Below, in pieces: positions 60,054-64,000 of a DNA stretch of 64,000 bases. Numbering within the stretch: position 1 is the stretch's first letter; each line of letters begins with the position of its first letter. The notes below the pieces were generated by a model. It was not told the DNA's origin. It searched no databases and saw nothing but the letters and a program-made list of their open reading frames with translations. Both the position numbers and the translations under genes were made by a program. The DNA is from Chloroflexota bacterium (lineage in GTDB: Bacteria; Chloroflexota; Anaerolineae; Promineifilales; Promineifilaceae), in contig JACTMP010000081.1 of NCBI GenBank assembly GCA_014584575.1, positions 29,089 through 93,088 on the forward strand, written 5' to 3'.

Positions 60054-60947
60054 ATGGAAAACGATACATCAGGGACAGCCCATATACGAGCCGGTTGGCT
60101 TATTGCCATTGTGTCTACGGCCTGTTTCAGCGTGGCCCCACCCATTGCGCGCGGGGCTATTCTGGCAGGGCTGCCACCAACGGCCGTGCTCGTGGGCCGT
60201 ATGGTTATTGCCCTGGCGCTGTTGCTGGGTTTCATCATCGTCCTTTCCCCTGACCGCCTGACCATTGATCGCCGGTTGGGGCTGATCGCTTTGCTCTCCG
60301 GTGTCATCAACGGCATTGGCTTTCTGACCTTTTTTGCCGCTCTCTCCCGGCTGGATGCTTCCATTGCCTCCATGATTTTTAGCCTTAGCCCGCTGGTGGT
60401 ATTGGGTCTGCTGGCGCTGCGAGGGGAGCGCATGACCCGGCGCCATCTGGTGCGGTTGGCGCTGGGGGTTGGCGGCGTCTACCTGCTCATTGGGCCAGGC
60501 GGCGATGTGGATATGGTGGGGGTGGCGCTGGTTATGGTCACTGTCATAACGGTTTCGCTGCATCTGGTGATGGTGCAATGGTATTTGCCCGGCGTCCCGG
60601 CGCGGACGGTGACGCTGTATGTGAATGTGGGTGTTACGGCCGTGTGCGTCATCGCCTGGCAATGGGCCGGACGGCCGTGGCAAGACCCCGGCCCCACCGG
60701 CTGGGCCGCCATCCTGGCGCTGGCGATAATCTCCACATTTCTGGCGCGGTTGTTGCTTTTTATCGGCGTGCGTCGCCTGGGCAGCGGGCAGATTGCCCTG
60801 CTGGCGCCGTTGGAAACTCTGCTCACCGTCATCTGGTCATTCCTGTTTTTAGGGGAGCGGCTCACGGCCGTGCAGTGGCTCGGTGGTCTGCTTATCCTGC
60901 TGAGTATGGCGCTGGCCCGCCGCTGGCGGCCTTTGCCCCGGTTGTAA
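60054..60947 (+). CDS. EamA/DMT-family transporter
   Basis: Start is taken at the ATG of 60054; a TTG at 60030 also fits. The 297-residue protein has ten hydrophobic helices arranged as two EamA repeats, with AIVSTACFSVAPPIARGAIL at the start and GRMVIALALLLGFIIV in the first half. The end of repeat two reads LLAPLETLLTVIWSFLFLGE and LGGLLILLSMALARR, typical family signatures. It would export or import a small metabolite, perhaps the product of the flavoprotein encoded just upstream. Substrate unknown. Confidence 0.9.
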   Translation: MENDTSGTAHIRAGWLIAIVSTACFSVAPPIARGAILAGLPPTAVLVGRMVIALALLLGFIIVLSPDRLTIDRRLGLIALLSGVINGIGFLTFFAALSRLDASIASMIFSLSPLVVLGLLALRGERMTRRHLVRLALGVGGVYLLIGPGGDVDMVGVALVMVTVITVSLHLVMVQWYLPGVPARTVTLYVNVGVTAVCVIAWQWAGRPWQDPGPTGWAAILALAIISTFLARLLLFIGVRRLGSGQIALLAPLETLLTVIWSFLFLGERLTAVQWLGGLLILLSMALARRWRPLPRL

Positions 60948-61049
60948 ATTTCATCTCATGCTTCCGGTAGCATTGTTGCGCCAGCCGTTCAGCAACCCTT
61001 CCATTGCATTTACATACATCATTGACATTTTGGCCTTAATCTCATATGC

Positions 61050-61076
61050 TTGATGCGTCAATTATTGATGCGTCAA
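61050..61076 (+). promoter_or_regulatory. Direct repeats TTGATGCGTCAA at the MarR start codon
   Basis: TTGATGCGTCAA at 61050-61061 and again at 61065-61076, 15 bases apart. Each copy is an imperfect palindrome (TTGA-N4-TCAA), as MarR-family sites often are. They overlap the first codons of the MarR gene, a place where self-repression would be effective. Confidence 0.4.
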
Positions 61077-61535
61077 CTAATTTGGACATCCACTTTGTTG
61101 GAAAATTACGAATTGATCAAAACTGTATACCTGCTGCTAGATGATGGCGATCAGCAATTCCTCGGCCGCCACAATCTGACCCAGGCTCAATTTTATGCCC
61201 TGCTCTGGCTGGCAGATGGCCCCAAAACGATGAGCGAGTTGAGTCAAGACATGCTCTGCGACCCCAGCAATATCACCCGCGTGGCCGGCATTTTGGAGCG
61301 CAAAGGGTTGATCACCCGGCAGCGTGACGAAGATGATCGGCGGGTGATACGGTTGCAGATCACGGCCGTTGGCCAATCCCTCATCACCCAACTCCACCAG
61401 GCGCACGAAACCTACACCCACAACCGGCTGGCGCTCTTGACCGAGCAAGAACAGGCTGATTTACAGGCGCTGCTGCAAAAATTGGGCGACGGCCTGCGCC
61501 AGCAACTGTTGCAGCCCACCCTTCCCACCCCGTAA
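61053..61535 (+). CDS. MarR-family transcriptional regulator
   Basis: ATG at 61053 (a second ATG is at 61068 because the DNA is duplicated here). The 160-residue protein has a MarR winged helix: FYALLWLADGPKTMSELSQD, MLCDPSNITRVAGILERKGL and the wing TRQRDEDDRRVIRLQITAVG. The DNA-recognition and dimer helices appear intact. It may control itself or the EamA transporter upstream. A strong terminator follows at 61541, separating it from the GH13 gene. Confidence 0.9.
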   Translation: MRQLLMRQLIWTSTLLENYELIKTVYLLLDDGDQQFLGRHNLTQAQFYALLWLADGPKTMSELSQDMLCDPSNITRVAGILERKGLITRQRDEDDRRVIRLQITAVGQSLITQLHQAHETYTHNRLALLTEQEQADLQALLQKLGDGLRQQLLQPTLPTP

Positions 61536-61540
61536 TCCCA

Positions 61541-61570
61541 GGAGCGTGTTTTGCACACGCTCCTTTTTTA
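61541..61570 (+). terminator. Rho-independent terminator after marR-like gene
   Basis: GGAGCGTGT (61541-61549), loop TTTGC, ACACGCTCC (61555-61563), then six T. It is located six bases after the stop codon. Confidence 0.88.
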
Positions 61571-61607
61571 TTTCTTTCCTTTCTGAAGTTTGCATAAGGA
61601 GTAAGAC

Positions 61608-63830
61608 ATGAAAACAAGAACCCGCATTTTGTTATTGTTGGTGTTGTTGGCAGCGCTGTTGGCCCCCATGGCCATGGCTGCCCCCCGCACCGAGGCCGGG
61701 CCGGTAACAAGCGACGCCTCGTATAAAAGTGATGTCTGTTACCAGATCATCACCGACCGCTTTCACGACGGCAATACCAGCAATAATAACCCGGCGCAAA
61801 GTCCCGGCCTGTATGACGCCAGCAAAACAAACTGGAAATTGTATTGGGGCGGCGACTGGGCCGGTATCCAGGCGAAGATGAGTTATTTGAAGGATATGGG
61901 GGTCACGGCCGTGTGGATTTCCCCACCGGTAGACAATATCAACGTTGCGGCCGTTTATGGCGGTGTGCCCAACGCTGGCTATCATGGCTACTGGGCGCGG
62001 GACTTCAAAACGCCAGAAGAGCATTTTGGCACCTGGACGGAGTTCCAGAATATGGTCAATGCCGCCCACGCCAACGGCATCAAGGTGGTGGTGGACTGGG
62101 CGCCCAACCACACCAGCCCGGCCGATGTGAACAATCCCAGTTTTGCCGAAAATGGGGCGCTGTACAACGCGGGCACGTTTGTCGCCAGTTATGCCAATGA
62201 CCCCAACGGCTATTTCCACCACAACGGCGGCATTACCAATTGGGATGACCGCTACGAAGCGCAATATCTGAATCTGGCCGACCTGGCCGACTTTGAGCAG
62301 ACCAACCCCTTTGTCCACCAGTACATGCAAGATGCGCTGGCGCTGTGGCTGGCCAGGGATATTGATGGCCTGCGGATTGACGCCGTAAAACACATGACCT
62401 CTGGGTGGCAACGAGCCTATAACGACGACATTTTGCATGACAAAGACCTGTATATCTTTGGCGAATGGTATCTGGGCAGCACCAGCGACCCGTTGTACCG
62501 GGACAATGTGCGTTTTAGTGATGACAGCGGCACGGCCGTGCTCGACTTTTACCTCAACCACGCCATCCGCAACACCTTTGGCTACGGCCAACCGATGAGC
62601 GCATTGGACAGCGCCATCAGCCAGACCAACGCCGACTACAAATACAAAGAAAATCTGGTCACATTCATAGACAACCACGACATGTCCCGCTTCCTCAGCA
62701 TCAATAACAACAATACCCAGCTCCACCTGGCGCTGGCCTTCCTGCTGACGGTGCGCGGCACCCCCTGCATCTACTACGGCACCGAGCAATACCTGTTCAA
62801 CAACACCAACGGCGGCGGCGACCCGTACAACCGACCCATGATGAACAGTTGGAACCAATCCACCACCGCCTACCAGGTCATCAACAAACTGTCCACGCTC
62901 AAACAAACGCAGCCCGCGCTGCAATTTGGCAGTCACCAACAGCGCTGGATTAACAATGATGTCTACATCTACGAACGCAAGTTTTACGACGACGTAGTGC
63001 TGGTAGCCATCAACAAGGGCAATAGCTGGCAAACCATCAGCGGCCTCTTTACTTCCCTACCGGCAGGCACATACAGCGACCAACTGAATGGGGCATTAGG
63101 CGGCCACAACATCACCGTCAACAGCGGCAGTGGCGGCAATAACCCCATTGGCACCTGGTCATTGGGGCCAGGGCGGGCGATGGTCTGGTCGTATAATGCC
63201 GCCGATCCGGGCACACCACAGTTGGGCGCGGTTTCCCCCGTCCTCACCCGCGCCGGGCACAAAATCACGCTGGAAGGGCAGGGTTTTGGCGCGCCCCATA
63301 CCAACAACAAGATCTTTTTTGTCAACGGCGGCAACCAGTATCAGGCCAGCATCATCTCCTGGACGACCAATCGCATTGTGGCGACCGTGCCGTCCGGTGT
63401 ACCTGCCGGGCTGCGCCAGGTGAAGGTAGTGCGCGGGGCCAGCAGTAGCAATTTGTATGATGTGCAGGTTCTCACCAACCAGCAGGTGCCGGTGACGTTT
63501 CAGGTGAACAACGCCACCACCAACTGGGGCGACCAGGTGTACCTGACGGGCAGCGTCTACGAGCTATCCAACTGGTCTACAACGACGGTGACGGGCACGA
63601 ATCTGCCCAAGTTTGGCGGGCCGGTAGGGCCGGCGGTGACGACCACCGGCTTTTACCCCAGTTGGAAAGTGACGGCGAGTGTGCCCTGCGGCACGGCCGT
63701 GCAGTTCAAGTTCCTGAAAATTAACGGCAGCGGCGGCGTCACCTGGGAGGGTGGCAGCAACCACAGCTACACCACCCCCGCTTGCGGTTCGCCCGCGCCG
63801 GGAAGTGTGACGGTGAATTGGCAGAACTGA
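61608..63830 (+). CDS. Secreted GH13 enzyme of the cyclodextrin glucanotransferase type
   Basis: ATG at 61608 follows AAGGAG. The 740-residue precursor has a signal peptide (about 1-25). Catalytic domain A/B: conserved VVVDWAPNHTSP; IDGLRIDAVKHM with the Asp nucleophile; IFGEWYLGS with the acid Glu; VTFIDNHDMSRF with the transition-state Asp. Domain C follows, then an IPT/TIG domain D (about 540-625) and a C-terminal CBM20 starch-binding domain (about 625-740, ending WEGGSNHSYTTPACG). Layout matches CGTases. The central aromatic residue of CGTases (Tyr/Phe195) appears replaced by Leu in AQYLNLADL, which would favour hydrolysis over cyclisation. Substrate is starch or glycogen outside the cell. 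Confidence 0.9.
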   Translation: MKTRTRILLLLVLLAALLAPMAMAAPRTEAGPVTSDASYKSDVCYQIITDRFHDGNTSNNNPAQSPGLYDASKTNWKLYWGGDWAGIQAKMSYLKDMGVTAVWISPPVDNINVAAVYGGVPNAGYHGYWARDFKTPEEHFGTWTEFQNMVNAAHANGIKVVVDWAPNHTSPADVNNPSFAENGALYNAGTFVASYANDPNGYFHHNGGITNWDDRYEAQYLNLADLADFEQTNPFVHQYMQDALALWLARDIDGLRIDAVKHMTSGWQRAYNDDILHDKDLYIFGEWYLGSTSDPLYRDNVRFSDDSGTAVLDFYLNHAIRNTFGYGQPMSALDSAISQTNADYKYKENLVTFIDNHDMSRFLSINNNNTQLHLALAFLLTVRGTPCIYYGTEQYLFNNTNGGGDPYNRPMMNSWNQSTTAYQVINKLSTLKQTQPALQFGSHQQRWINNDVYIYERKFYDDVVLVAINKGNSWQTISGLFTSLPAGTYSDQLNGALGGHNITVNSGSGGNNPIGTWSLGPGRAMVWSYNAADPGTPQLGAVSPVLTRAGHKITLEGQGFGAPHTNNKIFFVNGGNQYQASIISWTTNRIVATVPSGVPAGLRQVKVVRGASSSNLYDVQVLTNQQVPVTFQVNNATTNWGDQVYLTGSVYELSNWSTTTVTGTNLPKFGGPVGPAVTTTGFYPSWKVTASVPCGTAVQFKFLKINGSGGVTWEGGSNHSYTTPACGSPAPGSVTVNWQN

Positions 63831-63831
63831 G

Positions 63832-63900
63832 TGGAGATTGGGAGATTGGGAGAGTAAGAGATTGACCAATCTCCCAATCTCTCAGTCTCCTAATCTCCAA
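63832..63900. repeat. Hairpin repeat cassette, GGAGATTG word family
   Basis: GGAGATTGGGAGATTGGGAG on the left is answered by CAATCTCCCAATCTC and more words on the right. It starts one base after the GH13 stop and ends where a beheaded peptidase frame begins. Confidence 0.9.
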
Positions 63901-64000
63901 TAGACGGGCTGATTGTGGGGGCGGCAACCGTCGTCAATGCCATTGGCGATGTGGTCAATGAAGATGGCTCGGTGCTGGCGGGGGCGCGCCGGGCCGGGGG
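63894..64000 (+). pseudogene. 5'-truncated P1-family (S58/DmpA) peptidase fragment, runs off the window
   Basis: From 63903 the frame reads DGLIVGAATVVNAIGDVVNE and then DGSVLAGARRAG. This is the mid-protein strand and turn of P1-family peptidases, normally found about 180-200 residues after the start. In the same frame a TAA at 63891-63893 closes the reading upstream, and the preceding DNA is the word-repeat cassette and the GH13 gene, so the first half of the gene is missing. No start codon with a ribosome site is seen. It is probably a remnant left by a rearrangement at the repeat. Confidence 0.6.

Larger units (their letters stand above)
1..64000. repeat. Highly iterated palindrome ACGGCCGT (dispersed)
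   Basis: The 8-base perfect palindrome ACGGCCGT recurs through the whole window. Reading line by line I counted about 135 copies (my count may be off by several), where random sequence of this composition should give only one or two. Copies occur in genes on both strands and in spacers. Inside genes they read as Thr-Ala-Val, as X-Gly-Arg or as Arg-Pro depending on frame, usually in poorly conserved loops. Sample positions are 35079, 35115 and 35161 (spacer), 9412 (recF), 12284 (cyclase) and 50837 (sdhD). The behaviour resembles HIP1 (GCGATCGC) of cyanobacteria, but the word is different. Confidence 0.95.

Noticed and set aside
257..63900. Word-repeat cassettes considered as CRISPR arrays
   Set aside because: Units are only 6-9 bases, vary in sequence and have no spacers of constant length; no cas genes are present.
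1..64000. tRNA, rRNA, tmRNA or riboswitch genes
   Set aside because: No T-loop-like GTTCGAATC motif with cloverleaf partners, no rRNA-like blocks and no known riboswitch core was seen by eye; a covariance search would be needed to exclude weak cases.

Overview
The window looks like a bacterial chromosome segment from the phylum Chloroflexota (Anaerolineae/Ardenticatenia-like). This rests on protein character: an oversized SecA, an L31 protein fused to a helix-hairpin-helix domain, long cytoplasmic GAF kinases, and secreted multidomain glycosidases. No rRNA gene is present to confirm it. GC is moderate to high, genes lie densely on both strands, and no rRNA, tRNA or CRISPR locus was recognised.

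Layout. 1-5.3 kb (minus): the start of a class III cyclase gene, a zinc-ribbon/TPR protein, an FAD oxidase and a two-gene restriction-modification cassette. 5.3-9 kb: a large membrane-anchored extracytoplasmic protein and an SppA-like protease. 9.1-21.7 kb (plus): recF, a REC-GAF-PAS-cyclase, secA, a five-GAF histidine kinase and adenosine deaminase. 21.7-27.6 kb: mutM, small unknowns, a P-loop kinase overlapping a lipid kinase, an RlmA-like methyltransferase and a LacI regulator. 27.6-33.3 kb: a LacI-controlled giant GH16 glucanase and a small membrane protein. 33.4-36.3 kb: murJ, then a degraded toxin-antitoxin module bracketed by a perfect 19-bp inverted repeat. 36.3-49.6 kb (minus): a CCA-adding enzyme homologue, hpt, tdk, rplU-rpmA-rpmE(fusion), a phosphohexomutase, glycerate kinase, two sugar-binding lipoproteins, tmk, a SpoIIIAA/Ycf45-like AAA-R3H protein and an acetyltransferase-like protein. 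49.7-53.6 kb: a MITE-like element and sdhCDAB. 53.6-58.5 kb (minus): a triple-FKBP lipoprotein, an acyltransferase, a J-domain protein and htpG. 58.7-64 kb (plus): a flavoprotein, an EamA transporter, MarR, a CGTase-like GH13 enzyme, and a 5'-truncated P1-family peptidase at the edge.

How genes work together. The LacI repressor, GH16 enzyme, two sugar-binding lipoproteins, GH13 enzyme, phosphohexomutase and glycerate kinase point to polysaccharide use by an aerobic or facultative heterotroph with a complete succinate dehydrogenase.

Two genome-scale patterns stand out. The palindrome ACGGCCGT occurs about 135 times by my hand count, roughly once per 470 bases, in genes and spacers alike, resembling the cyanobacterial HIP1 phenomenon with a different word. 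In addition, many spacers hold hairpin-forming cassettes of short reiterated words (GGAGATTG, GATTACCG, CAATTACC, CATTGGTC, GTGATGCG and others). These often supply the stop or start codon of a flanking gene, and in one case the cassette abuts a beheaded gene.
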